Positions 23,595 through 33,991 of a stretch of 64,000 nt of DNA are shown piece by piece. Every line of letters starts with the position of its first letter. The first letter of the stretch is position 1. The stretch spans positions 1-64,000 of the forward strand of contig JADDMT010000085.1 in NCBI GenBank assembly GCA_021401465.1. The letters run 5' to 3'. The DNA is from Teratosphaeria epicoccoides. Its lineage: Eukaryota; Ascomycota; Dothideomycetes; Mycosphaerellales; Teratosphaeriaceae. Under the pieces are notes generated by a model. The model made no database searches and was not told the origin of the DNA. It saw nothing but the letters and a program-made list of their open reading frames with translations. The position numbers and the translations under genes are program-made.

Positions 23595-23910
23595 TCAGCC
23601 TGCAAACCCTTGCCCGCCAACACCTTTCTGCACGTGTCCCAAATACTGCTTGCTAACAGTATTCCAACTCGCCATATACTTCTCCATGCACGCCGTGTAG
23701 CAGGTCTGTTCGCTTGACGACATCGAGGAGCCGGGATTCGGTATGCAGCGCTCGAAGCAGTGTTCGTTGATTTTCTGGGGTCATGTATCAATATACGATA
23801 TGTATCCTGCACAGTCAGAAGGTGGAATCTACTTCGACTAATAATCTGGCGTTGGAGAGGGCAGTCTCTTGGCGGACTTGGTCCATAATCTGTTGCTTGG
23901 GGTCGGCCAT
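23595..23910 (-). CDS. TIM13: Mitochondrial import inner membrane translocase subunit Tim13
   Basis: Two small exons, complement(join(23595..23774, 23833..23910)), encode 85 residues. The 58-bp intron has GTAGAT and CCCCAG and splits the protein after LLVE in phase 0. The twin CX3C signature of small Tim chaperones is intact: CFERC and CYTAC separated by 14 residues, followed by CMEKYMASWNTVS. The N-terminus MADPKQQIMDQVR is typical of fungal Tim13. With Tim8 it guides hydrophobic precursors across the intermembrane space to the TIM22 complex. The gene is too short and interrupted to appear as a long open frame. Confidence 0.93.
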
Positions 23911-24710
23911 TGTGAGTTTCTCTGGCGGGAGACGAGAAGTCGGTCTCGGCACTGCGTTCTTGGGATTTCTGGATGACTTGGTATTTAATGAGGTTCAGGG
24001 CACGTGCGTCGAGAAGCGTGGGCAGGTTGGGAGGTCGTCATACACCTCGCGGAGGTCTTCAGCCAATCAGATGTGGTCCTGGCCGCAATGCCCCTAGGCT
24101 TCCCATATCAAAAGTCCACAGACAGTCCTGATCTATCTGCTTCCTTCATGCGCACAACCCATTCAATTTCATTGCTAGATGTGTTTTGTTCCCGTGTTTT
24201 CTGAAGAGACACTCTCAACTCGACGTCAAGTCCGCTGCCCGACGCCAGACTCCGCCGACTGACTCTAAGAACTGAGGTCGAGTGCATGTCATTGGGGCGC
24301 CACCGGTCCATTGCCTTGAGAAGCCCTGCAAGCAAGATTTGCGAAGAGACGAACCAGTACGTGTGGTAAATCTGAAATGGCTACCGGCCTCGAGCTAACA
24401 GGGCCGATGATAACAGGACGTGCGTGGGACGCATGGATCAATGTAGAAAAGTGAGAGCTTTATGAACTCGGATCGTCGCAGTTGTTGAGGACAGGTTCAT
24501 TCTGAAGAAGCAATATATGGATCGATCACCAGTTCGACTCACGATTATCGATGCTCGACATCATCGCCGAGGCTCGCGCTCTCAACCTGCTGCCATTCTC
24601 AAGCTACACTCCAGGTCGCCGCCATCAAAAAGGAATCGGCCTTCGAAAGTTTCATCGTGTGCATCCCATCGTGCTGTCCGCTTCCATCGCGTCAAATACC
24701 TGACTCTGCA
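23911..24710. other. Intergenic between TIM13 and BL3
   Basis: TIM13 leader followed by sequence without gene evidence; no repeats or transposon ends noticed. Confidence 0.5.
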
Positions 24711-25486
24711 CTAAGCCGATTGCCCACGATCCTGAGCTTCACCAGGTGCCTGTTGCACCTCCTGATCCCAGCCTTTTGCGAACTCTCTGCTCCTCGCGAC
24801 GCTGCTGTTGGCGTAGAAGTACTGTTCAGTCTCTTGACTGTAGGCGCTGCTCAGCTTCTTCTCCAGGAAGAAATAAGTTAAGCTCTTGATGCAGTTGACT
24901 ATAATGCAGTGCTTCTCGGAGTCAAGAATCTCCCACGCGGCGGCAAGCTCCTCGACAGTGATCGGTGCGCTGCAGATCTTGTCGCAGATCTCGCGCTCAA
25001 GTGGGCAGATGGAATTGTGGAGATGCATGACACGGGCGAGCGCGAAGACCTCAATGGCGGTCTCCAGAGTGAGCGAGCCAATGCCGAGGTTGGCAACTGA
25101 AAGTGGCGTCAGCTTGTCTTAGTTTTGGAACGTTTCGAAGAATTGAGCAAGGCGATGACGGACTTGTCGCGAGGGAAACGCTCGACAAGTCCGATTTCCT
25201 CCGGCAGACGGAAGACGACGCGCGTGTTGCTGTCCGTTGTTGTGTTGCAGGCTGGCAGCTGCGCCTTCGCGTCGGCACTGAATCGCTTCAGCGCAACAAT
25301 CGAGACACCCTCCTTGATGACCCGCGCATCGTAGGTGCAGACGGCGACCTGCAAGGGTGGCTTCCTCGATTTTTGAGGCGGAGCCTTTGAAGTATCGACA
25401 GCTTAGGCTACCTTGGCTGCTTTTAGCATCTCGACTGTCGGCCTAAGGCTGGAGGGGTTCTTTCCACGGAATTTCTTGCTGCCCAT
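24711..25486 (-). pseudogene. BTB/POZ-like family copy BL3, probably broken
   Basis: Starts at ATG 25486 (MGSKKFRGKNPSS) and carries the family core VAVCTYDARV, IVALKRFSADAKAQL and VVFRLPEEIGLV, then in another frame a helical half (IGSLTLETAIEVFALARVMHL) ending at 24711. Two problems: an in-frame TAA at 25403-25405, and a frame change near 25100 where the acceptor (TTTCAG) is good but no upstream GT gives both a sensible donor and the right phase. The TAA could be removed by a 63-bp GTAGCC..TTGCAG intron, which would align the protein with BL2. I favour a decaying copy; an mRNA would decide. Confidence 0.55.
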
Positions 25487-25863
25487 AGTGCTCGATGAGC
25501 GACTCGATCTTGTCTGTGTCGCAGAGGTAGGAAAGGTGGTAGAGCGTTCGTGTTTATATCGTGAGGATGCTCTGAAGTTCGTCAAAGTGCTTCTGTCGCT
25601 ACCTAGCAGAGCTCCCGTGATTAGAGGTAGGAAAAGAGAAACAAGTTCAAGCGTCTGCGGACGAGCTGAATGTATAGGAAGTCTGGCTTGAGCTATTTCA
25701 TACAAATACACCAGGTGTGTTTCGAGGCGGGAAACAGTGACGACATTCACACCCCGGGTCGAATGTCCGCGATCACATGTCAGGACTTGGAGGAATGTCC
25801 CGACACTTGCCTTTCTGAACCTTACTTGATTTGGGAGGCAGAGAGCACGTCCAATCAAACGTC

Positions 25864-25885
25864 AATGCATGCAGCAAGCAGGCTA
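25864..25885 (-). promoter_or_regulatory. Shared upstream element, copy 2
   Basis: Minus-strand GCCTGCTTGCTGCATGCA followed by TTGAC and ATTGG, ending 378 bp before the BL3 ATG. This almost equals the 380-bp spacing at BL2. Likely remnant of a promoter duplicated with the gene. Confidence 0.4.
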
Positions 25886-26168
25886 CAGCACGAGCGTCGA
25901 CGTTGATTGTCTTCCATCGATTAGTGGCTTCGACCTGCTCATTGCTATGAGTTGCTGCAATTACGAGCCACAATCACACGACACAATGAGTCAGAACGAT
26001 TTGCTTTTTGCGCCCAGTTAAGAAATATCTGTAGAAGCAGCATTCACTAATGCTGAAAGACGATCGACATGGCTTGCATCCCATGCTACGCATCATTCAG
26101 CCGAGTCGAGATTCACCGTGAGAAATCTACTCAATACTGACCTGCCTCACACTGCGGTGACCTCGGAG

Positions 26169-26513
26169 ATGCTGATTCGAGCTCTTGACGCCAAGGGTAT
26201 GGTTTCTGCGAGCCATAAAGCGACGCTCGAGTCCGGACCGACCGCTTCACAAAGCACGTCAGCCTTCGCACAACGCTCTCCTGAGCAATCATACCAAACC
26301 CCATACAGATACAGCTCAAGGCTCTTTGGACATCCACACTCACAAGTAGCGCCCGCAGAGACGGAGGCCTTCTGGTGGCAGTATCCGGCTTGGTGCTCTG
26401 CCAGATACGCCCCTTACTACTACGCTGGGTTTGGTTGGCGACAACATCCTTTGTACGTAGGCTACATGATCAATGACGACTCGTTCCCAATCACTCATCA
26501 TCACGAGGTCTGA
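26169..26513 (+). CDS. Possible small hypothetical protein upstream of BL4
   Basis: 114 codons from ATG 26169. No family is recognised. The C-terminal part is rich in Trp and Tyr (FWWQYPAW, YAPYYYAGFGW). The stop (TGA at 26511) overlaps the region where BL4 starts (ATG 26473 or 26515). It could be a leader exon of BL4, a separate gene or chance. Confidence 0.2.
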   Translation: MLIRALDAKGMVSASHKATLESGPTASQSTSAFAQRSPEQSYQTPYRYSSRLFGHPHSQVAPAETEAFWWQYPAWCSARYAPYYYAGFGWRQHPLYVGYMINDDSFPITHHHEV

Positions 26514-27911
26514 GATGAGTCACGATCATGAGGGCGGACGTGAGCAGAAGACGTCAGATTCGGAGAAGCTTCTGTTTCTCGACAGATCCCTGGATGAGCA
26601 GATCGATGTCTACGCGAGCGAGGTCTTCGTTCGAGCCATGCCACTTGGGCTGTTGACTCGATTCTCGGATCTAGCGGCAAAGAGTCTCCTTGCACGTCCT
26701 ACTGACGCTTTGGGTGTCAAACCTCATGCTCGCGGCTCGGAAGAAAGCACTGGTCAGAGAGCAGAATCTCGAAACACCGATATCGAGCAGCGCTTCATCG
26801 CCTTCGAGTCTGGAGAACCGGAAACCGAAGTCGGAGAAATGCCATTGGGCAGCACCAGTGCTGATCACGACCAGCTTGAAGCAAGTAAGCCATCAGTTGT
26901 TGAGGCAACGTCCGGCGAACCAGGCCGACGGCGCAAGAGGAAGACGCCACGCACTTCGCGATTGCTGACAGCCACTGGCAAGGTGTTAAGCAAGACCTTG
27001 AGACGATTGGGTCTACGAAAGAAAGTGTTCGAATACATAGCATGTGTTGAGACTGTCGAAGTGGGTGGACAGGGCATCTCTACTGGCGTGGTCAATCCGG
27101 ACAAAGAGACAATCAAACGCAGTAGTGCATCTACCAGAGACGAAAAGCTACCCCTTGCCATTAGTCAGAGCCGGGTCATGCACGGTCGATGTGGATGACA
27201 ACCCTCCTGCAGGCCAGCCTGCCGAGGCAGGGAAGACGCTGGTCGTCATATTAGATAATGTCCAGATTCAGCCCAGCAGAGAAGCGATCCTGCAATGCCT
27301 AGAGTGGATGTAACACAATGCAGAGATCCCAACTGAAGACGTCAATCCATGTCCGTTTCATCTCGGATTCGGAAGCAACTAGTCTGGAGTCGACAGTCGA
27401 CTTGTATGCTGCTGCCACTGCACTCGAAATTTGTCCCTACCCAAGCGACTTGGGTCGCTTTATGGAAGACCGTCTGAGCCATCTCAATCTCCAAAACGAG
27501 GACATAAAGATGGTATATCAGCACTTGGGACCACGCAACCCACTAGTCCAGCAAATGGGCCGAATGTATTGCGACCGCTGCAAGAGCCCCGCCAGCAAAC
27601 GGATTCCGAGCGATCCGCTCGACAACAGCGACTCTTCTCCCAGACGCAACAAGCGGGTATCACAAGACGTTCGGGCTCTGCTCAGCGAAGGCATCCGCAC
27701 ACACCGTCACGTTGAGGATAAGATTGAGCAGCAGCTGCCTTTGCCAGGCGTGATCCACCAATCAACGCACAAGACCGCAGAAGCCGGGCACAGAAAGCCA
27801 TTGGACGATTTTGATCAAGTCGCCGCGGATTTTATCGATGAGCGTGCTCGGAGAAGGCAAAGCCATGGCATCATTTTGGGCGACGGGGAGAGATTCGAAG
27901 CCGAGGAATGA
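26473..27911 (+). pseudogene. BTB/POZ-like family copy BL4, frame-broken
   Basis: Family segments are spread over three frames. First frame, 26473-27198: IDVYASEVFVRAMPLGLLTRFSDLA matches the hallmark core. Second frame to 27313: LVVILDNVQIQPSREAILQCLEWM matches the BL5 segment around AISTCLDWL. Third frame, 27318-27911: STVDLYAAATALEICPYPSD matches the BL5 helix AYAAILTLEMRPFP. The first junction can be explained by a 49-bp intron (GTCAGA at 27164 to CTGCAG). The second junction has TAA at 27311 plus a frame change with no plausible intron, so the gene looks broken there. A long basic linker separates the core from the helical half. Confidence 0.55.
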
Positions 27912-28414
27912 CTGCAACGCCACGAGAGTTCGAAGCGCCATGAAGAGGCAGAGCGAGGCATTATCGCGAGAGCGAGGAGGAGCCGGACGAGATTTGATAT
28001 TGGCTAAAATAGTCGTGGCCTCACTTCATGATCACGGCCGTTTATCGGGCTATTGCTAGACATCCCAACTGACCCTCTGGACATCGCACCAGCTATGCGC
28101 AGTCAACCACAATAGGGTGCAGTCAGCCCCATCAAAGATTCGTCAATTGTCTGACATAGCACTCATTCACGTCAGCAACGAGTCAAGTATATCGAGAAGC
28201 AGTCAACCTCTTCAAGGACCAGTCAACCACACCGAGAACTAGTAGACCGTGTAACATAGTACCCATGCACTTCAGGACTTAGCAGGCAGTCACCCAGATC
28301 ACTAGTCAAATAGTCAGCTGATTCATTGATGTGAGAGCGGATCATTCCTCTCTAGTGTGGCTGCTTAGAATATTAGCCGGGATGTTCATCAGTACCCGGC
28401 GATGTACCAGAAAT
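27912..28414. other. Intergenic with clustered AGTCAA/AGTCAG motifs
   Basis: No gene. From about 28095 to 28320 the words AGTCAA or AGTCAG recur at least seven times at irregular spacing, several as CAGTCAACC. Function unknown. Confidence 0.5.
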
Positions 28415-29380
28415 TTACTGCTTCATCGCCTCCACACCTTGGGCGAGAGCCTCACAACTTGTAAGAAAGCCAAACGTATGCGCCGCATTGAACTCGTAGC
28501 AAAGCTGCGAATGCTCCGGGCTCGTCGTTGCCGCCCCATCACTAAGCAAAACACAGTCATAGCCCTTCGAGAACGAATCCGTCAAGGTGCCGCCAACGCA
28601 CTGATCTGTGTTCACGCCGCTGAAGAAAAGCGTCTTGATCCCTTCCTTCTCGAGAAACTCCTCACAAGCAGTTTTGGCGCCCCACATGCCGCTCATGCAA
28701 TTCTTGTGAATCCACACATCCGGTCGATGGCTAAGCTTCGTGCCTTCTTCGTACATCTTATCGAGAGGAGGGTAGAGGGCGCTGTTCCATGCATCTCGTA
28801 CTAGAAGTCGCCCGGCGGCGATGTCTTTGCCAGTATGAGGGTCGGGGAGCGTTCCGCACTCGCTGCCAATGCCCGCGTAATGCTTGCCTCTTCGACCACC
28901 TTCATGCACGACAAGCACTCGAGCGGTCCCATGCTTGTCCGCAGCAGCCGCACCTGAGCTGTCATCACCATCTCCTATCAATTCAAACCCAAAAGCCCGA
29001 CTTACAGCCGGCAGCATCTCTTCCAGATCCACTCCCGACAATCCCCAATTCAACCACACTACACGTATGCCCGCTTTTCTTGCGGCTGGTATCCCGTGCT
29101 GGACCAACTGCTCCAATGCTGCATGTCCGGCACCTTTCGTACGCCCGAAGGCTTCGCTAAGGAAGAAGTTCTGCATATCGATGATTACAAGGGCAGATTT
29201 GGCAGGATCGATGGTGATCGAAGCGGTCGTCGTTTTGATTGTGACATTGGTTGATATAATCGGCGAGCTCGGAGTCGTTGGATGCGTGAGATCGAAACCA
29301 TTCCTTGAGGAGAAGAGCCAGAAGTTCTTCTCGTTACCAATGAACGCTCGATAGTGTTTTGTGCTGCTGTTTGTAGCCAT
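28415..29380 (-). CDS. Isochorismatase-like cysteine hydrolase
   Basis: Single-exon frame of 321 residues. The catalytic triad of the isochorismatase (cysteine hydrolase) superfamily is visible: Asp68 in VIIDMQNFF, Lys226 in IHKNCMSGMW and Cys261 in VNTDQCVGG, with the usual cis-peptide neighbourhood GVNTDQC. The N-terminal 50 residues precede the core and may cap the active site. Family members hydrolyse isochorismate, nicotinamide, ureidoacrylate or N-carbamoyl compounds; the substrate here cannot be read from the sequence. A second, shorter relative lies at 32630-33291 on the same strand, separated by SFC1 and DHFR. The two are not recent duplicates. Confidence 0.88.
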   Translation of the reverse strand: MATNSSTKHYRAFIGNEKNFWLFSSRNGFDLTHPTTPSSPIISTNVTIKTTTASITIDPAKSALVIIDMQNFFLSEAFGRTKGAGHAALEQLVQHGIPAARKAGIRVVWLNWGLSGVDLEEMLPAVSRAFGFELIGDGDDSSGAAAADKHGTARVLVVHEGGRRGKHYAGIGSECGTLPDPHTGKDIAAGRLLVRDAWNSALYPPLDKMYEEGTKLSHRPDVWIHKNCMSGMWGAKTACEEFLEKEGIKTLFFSGVNTDQCVGGTLTDSFSKGYDCVLLSDGAATTSPEHSQLCYEFNAAHTFGFLTSCEALAQGVEAMKQ

Positions 29381-29777
29381 GGTTCGGTAGCTAAAGCTGT
29401 CAAACAGATCGCATACCTTTTGTTGAACATGAAAAGCTGGAACAACAGTACGACAGAATCGGGGTGCACGCCTTACCTTCGCAGCTCAGAATCTTGGAGC
29501 TGCAGGTGGTCGTGTCAAGTCAGTGCTAATGAGGACTCTGATATTAGCTCTCGTTGTAGCTGCGGGGTGTTGATAAGGCCCGGAAGCCTGTGGACATTCC
29601 CGATCTGTCGATCATTGAAGTCCATTGCCAATGCTTTGTTTGAAGATACGCCGCCATGCTGCCATGCCTCCGAACACACGATCTTCGGCCAAATACTCCA
29701 TTCTTTACTCCCAGCCAGATGGTATCTGCATCTCGCTTTTCAACATATTCCACTACCGTGTGGTATCCGCTCTCATC

Positions 29778-30797
29778 TTACTCTTCGTACTTGTTAGCAG
29801 CTGGGACGTCACGGCCCCTTTCCAGGATGCCCTTCAGATATTCATACACGGCGAATGTCACGGCCTGACCTGGAGCGACACGCATGACACGAGGTGTGAT
29901 ACCCATCCAGAATGCTCGGACGCCCTCTTGCTTCAGCATCTGACTGGCGATCAGGGAGATACGTCCCATGGCGGTCTGACCTGGCTCAGCTGGTGTCCTT
30001 TGCAGACGCGTCTTGATCGTATCAATTGGCGCGTTCGTGAAGGGACCGACAGCTCCAGAGATGAGACCGATCATTGAGGTCTGCCATGACGGCAACGGTG
30101 CCGCAGGATCAGGGCGATTTCGCTGGACGTAGTCTTTGATCTCGGTGTATGCTGTGAAGTTGGCTGCTTGATTGGTACCTTGTCGCAGAGCAGTGAGTGA
30201 GACACCACGCCATAACGCTCCTGCTCCTTCCTCCTTCAGTACGGTGTAGCATGCATGTGCGGCATTTCGATACTTGGGCACATCAAGTGGATCAGCCATG
30301 CTGTGGTGCTGTGCTTGCAATCGGATCTTGACCACTTCCATGGGTGTGACCACAGCCACTGCCTCGGTGATCCCTGCTGCCAGTCCTGCCACAAAGTTTG
30401 CACCTCCAGAGACTCTACCTGAGTCGCCGGCAAGCAATTGCTTGTACTGTTCGTAACTGGTGAATCGAATGGCCATTTTGGGTATGATGCCGGTCAACAC
30501 TGCTCCGAGACCCTTGTAGAGGCCCAATGGTGTCTCTTTTCTCGCAATCTCAACACCCGTCTGGATAAAGCCGCGACGCTTCGTGCCTGGGGTTCTGCCC
30601 CTTCGGGAGAGCTGCATACGGACTTTGATGGTGTCGAGAGGATGGCACACGAGGGCCTCCATCATGCCGGCTCCTCCACCAGCTTCAAATTGTCAGCATC
30701 GTAGCAATTGTCACTACTGGAGGCGCTCACCAATGAGATTGGTAGCCGCAGAGGCAGGCTTCTTGCCGCCCGGCCCAGAGACTGTTTTCGCGGACAT
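29778..30797 (-). CDS. SFC1: Mitochondrial succinate/fumarate carrier
   Basis: complement(join(29778..30682, 30731..30797)) gives 323 residues. The 48-bp intron (GTGAGC..TTGAAG) restores the conserved NLIAGGGAGMMEAL, which confirms the exon boundary. Three mitochondrial-carrier repeats each show the P-x-[DE]-x-x-[KR] signature: PLDTIKVRMQ, PMEVVKIRLQ and PIDTIKTRLQ. The sequence around ALRQGTNQAANFTAY is typical of the Sfc1/Acr1 group, which exchanges cytosolic succinate for mitochondrial fumarate and supports growth on acetate or ethanol. It lies in the inner mitochondrial membrane. Length is normal for the family. Confidence 0.93.
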
Positions 30798-31456
30798 GTT
30801 GGGCCTTGTGCTATGATTGCATGCACAACTATTATGCTACTGCTGACAAGCACAGAATGAGGGCGAGCTCGTCACTGAGGTCGCGAAGATAAGACTGCTC
30901 GGGTCGCGCGCACGAGGCAGAACGAAAGACGGCTGCGGACACTCTTTACGATGTTGTCGCAAGCGGGTGATGTAGGAACAGCACGAGAGACCGCGGAAGA
31001 AAGTGCTCTTGAAGCACAGTCAAAGGCCGAGGGGGACCTATGAGCAATTACGTAGGGTCTAGGTTCCTACCAGTGGTCCCATGCGCGTCTTTGCCGCGAT
31101 TGATTTTGTTCCTGGGCGAACGGAGCTTTACCTCGGATCATGGCTCGGATCATGGTCATCTGTCGTCGGCCCATTTAAGGTCCCGCTGTCCAGATAAGGC
31201 GAAGACGAATACCACCAACAGATCTCTACGGATCCATGGTCCAGCTTTGAAGGACGATGTCGTATTAGTGGTCACTCATGAAGCTATTTCTTCGGCACAA
31301 TGCAGTCGCGGCATGTAGCTTTCACGTGCGATTTGAGTTGCTGGCGCGTGAAAACGCGGGGCATAGAGCCGAGGCCAACGTGGCGGGTGTCCGATCGCGG
31401 TGAGCCAACGGGGCAGTAGACGGAACGTTGCATAATTGTGCTATGCCGAATGACGA
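30798..31456. other. Intergenic between SFC1 and DHFR
   Basis: SFC1 promoter side; GC-rich patches, no gene or repeat recognised. Confidence 0.55.
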
Positions 31457-32248
31457 TCAAGACCTCTCATAGAGGTGGAATTCGTATGAAGTGCTCTGCT
31501 CACCCTCGCCCTCAGTGAGTCCGTCGGAAGGCACGCCTTCGCCCACAAAGCGCTCCAGATCCTCTCGACTGCTTTGCCGCCAACCTGAGGTAGCTGCACC
31601 CACGTCTTCTGAGAAGACAGTATCGCACTCGAAATCTTTCTTGATCCTTGTGAGTAGGACAGATTTCGTTTGCGGCAGCTTCAGGGCGGCATCGTAGATG
31701 CTGGAGCCGCCGATGACAAAAGCTCGGCCAACAGGAAGAGATGCTCCATTCTTGACATGCTGCTCTAGCGCATCGAGGCCGGAGGAGATATTTGAAGCAA
31801 CCACGACGTCGTCAGGGATGCCACTGAGCGATGAGCGGTCTTGTGTGCTGATGACAATATTTGTCCGGTCCTTCAAAGGTCTGAATTTGGCCGGAATGCT
31901 GTCCCAAGTCTTGCGTCCCATGATGACAATGTTACGCCGCGTGCCCTCCAGATTCCTTTGCTTCCAAGCATGAGACTGGACGGCGGCAGTTCCAGTTGGC
32001 GTTGGCATTGGCACACGCTTGGTAACGCGAGCAAAATAGGCCATTTCCTTCTTCAGCATTGGCCAAGGCAAGCCACCGTTGTTGCCAATACCATTCTTCG
32101 GTGTCGCAGCCACGATGATGGTCAATGGAAGCTGCTTCATCGACATCTCGCCGGCCATGATTGTGTGCGAAGCTGACGAAAAAGGTGCGGATTTGGAAAG
32201 CACATCAAGGGCCTCGCGAAATTGAAGGGATCTTGCCTGAAGTGGCAT
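31457..32248 (-). CDS. Dihydrofolate reductase
   Basis: Single-exon frame of up to 263 residues. DHFR hallmarks: LTIIVAATPKNGIGNNGGLPW (NADPH and folate contacts), IVIMGRKTWDSIP and RAFVIGGSSIYDAAL, and a C-terminal YEFHLYERS strand. It reduces dihydrofolate to tetrahydrofolate for thymidylate and purine synthesis. The first ATG (32248) adds about 30 residues in front of the usual start; ATG 32158 (MAGEMSMKQLPL) gives a more typical length of 233. A long CT tract lies 46 bp upstream of the first ATG, so the transcript may begin there. The insert between KRVPMPTPTG and GTRRNIVIM is usual for filamentous fungi. Confidence 0.93.
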   Translation of the reverse strand: MPLQARSLQFREALDVLSKSAPFSSASHTIMAGEMSMKQLPLTIIVAATPKNGIGNNGGLPWPMLKKEMAYFARVTKRVPMPTPTGTAAVQSHAWKQRNLEGTRRNIVIMGRKTWDSIPAKFRPLKDRTNIVISTQDRSSLSGIPDDVVVASNISSGLDALEQHVKNGASLPVGRAFVIGGSSIYDAALKLPQTKSVLLTRIKKDFECDTVFSEDVGAATSGWRQSSREDLERFVGEGVPSDGLTEGEGEQSTSYEFHLYERS

Positions 32249-32293
32249 AGCTCCAGGAACGCGACTTTGACGCGTTTATGAAGTTGTGATTTC

Positions 32294-32357
32294 ATTTCTT
32301 TCTCTCTCTCTCTCTCTCCATCTATCTCTCTCCCTCTCCCTCCATCTCTCTCCCTCC

Positions 32358-32411
<54 letters not shown>
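32294..32411 (+). repeat. (CT)n-rich microsatellite upstream of DHFR
   Basis: About 118 bp made mostly of TC dinucleotides with CCAT interruptions. On the DHFR strand it is a GA tract in the promoter or leader. Confidence 0.95.
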
Positions 32412-32629
32412 TGAAATGAGCTCGGCATCGACCATGCGACGTCCATCTACGGCCCATTGAAAGGGGTCAACGACTTACCCAAAGACGTTTGGAACATGGG
32501 CGGGCAAGTGCGCTGTTGATAGCGCAGAGATGCAAGCAAGCTAAAACAGCTGTTATCTGCGCAATGCAGGCTCCTGTGGACCAGCCAATACCTTATGACA
32601 GCTTGGCTGGCGAGTATGACAAACGTGGC

Positions 32630-33291
32630 CTAAAATTTACATAACGCTTGTAGGTTCTCCTTCGTAGCCTTGTTGTACTCTTTCACCAGTCCAGCCATGC
32701 TCTTGAACTCAGGGATGGCCGCATCGCCCATAATCTCATACATCAGCGACTCACTGGATGTCACCACAGCACCCTCCGCTCTCAGCCTCGCCAGCGCGAT
32801 CGGGATCTCCTGCTGATTGCAACTGCTCACGCCATCCGCCACGACGTAAACTTTGTGGCCCTCCTTCAGCAAGTCCAGCGTCGTCTGCGTCACACAGATG
32901 TGCGACTCAATGCCTACAACGATCACTTCTTTCCTCGCAGCTCCAAGCTCACGGAACGATTTCTGAATCTCTGGTGTCCACATGCTGAATGCAGATTTGT
33001 CTGCGTGGGCTTTGGTTGCAATGCCATCGGGAGCGTCGAGACCGAGTTCAGGGCAAGTCTCACCAAGCTTCTCTCGGAGTTGAGTTGTCGCAAAGACAGG
33101 AATTGAGAGGATCTTCGACGCTTTGAGCAGTTTCTGGATGGTCGAGACGACTCTAGGAAATTCGTGGATGGCAGGGCGAAACTTCTCCTGGAGATCGCAG
33201 ATGCTGCGAAGAGTCAGCCACGGTCTACGAGAAGCTTGGCGCAATGGTACCCACAAGAGAACCGGATTGGCTGTACTCCATTGTCAGCCAT
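32630..33291 (-). CDS. Isochorismatase-domain hydrolase (ISOC1/2-like)
   Basis: complement(join(32630..33203, 33251..33291)) gives 204 residues. A 47-bp intron (GTACCA, branch CTGAC, CGCAG) joins a short first exon (MADNGVQPIRFSC) to ICDLQEKFRPAI, the conserved Asp segment. The Cys nucleophile is in VVGIESHICVTQTTLDLL; the Lys is expected in the KAHADKSAFSMW segment. Length and motifs match the compact isochorismatase-domain-containing proteins of eukaryotes (ISOC1/ISOC2, fungal relatives sometimes mitochondrial). The physiological substrate is unknown. Confidence 0.88.
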
Positions 33292-33991
33292 AGTTTCTCA
33301 CAACACAGTCAGCGGACTTCATATACCTAGCCGTCGTTGCGGCCCAGCCGCGCCATATTGTGACATAGCTGCTCGCTGTGGCAAGCGGACAGGTCTGCAA
33401 TTCGAGAGTACAAGGCTACACGGTGGTCGATTGGGTTTTCTGAGCAGCGTCCGTGTTTGCACGCAGGACCAAGCCGGCATCATGAATCTGCATTACTGGC
33501 CAATGTTGCGGAGGTCCGACCTCGGCAATCGACCAGCAGCCCGTGCAAGGCTACATCCTTGGGTCCGGGACGTCACGTTTTGGATGCAATATGCAACACC
33601 CATGAGTCGCGTCAAGAACAGTGGTTGCAGCAATAGCAACACTGTTGAAATTTCATATTGGCTCATTCGAAATTCTGGCCTGAAGCTGCGTCTGGATGGC
33701 ACCGCCAAGGGCCTAATAATCCAGACCTTCAAGATGGAAGCATAGCACGAGTGCATATGAGGCATGACGAGTTCGGCAATCTGTATTCGAGCTAGAAAAG
33801 TAGGCGTGAATCAGACAACACGAGCACTCCCGCCAAAGTCACAGACCGCAACGCCTCTCATACCACCGCTTCCCATCTTCGCCAACCTTAGTGCGTCCAC
33901 CAGTTTGCCTTACCCTTGTCCTCCAGCACTCCCGCCTACTCGTGCATCCAACGACACCCACACTCCAGACCCCCTTGGCCAACGCTGTCCA
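33292..33991. other. Intergenic between hydrolase and secreted-protein gene
   Basis: No supported gene; the long frame over 33164-33745 on the plus strand starts inside the hydrolase and has no motifs. Confidence 0.5.

Noticed and set aside
23075..23812. 245-codon minus-strand frame
   Set aside because: It overlaps the NUC1 3' end in antisense and TIM13 in a different frame; TIM13 exons explain the real coding signal.
28415..33291. Metabolic gene cluster formed by the two isochorismatase-type hydrolases, SFC1 and DHFR
   Set aside because: No backbone biosynthetic enzyme, transporter-regulator pair or shared upstream motif; DHFR and SFC1 are housekeeping genes, so adjacency is probably chance.
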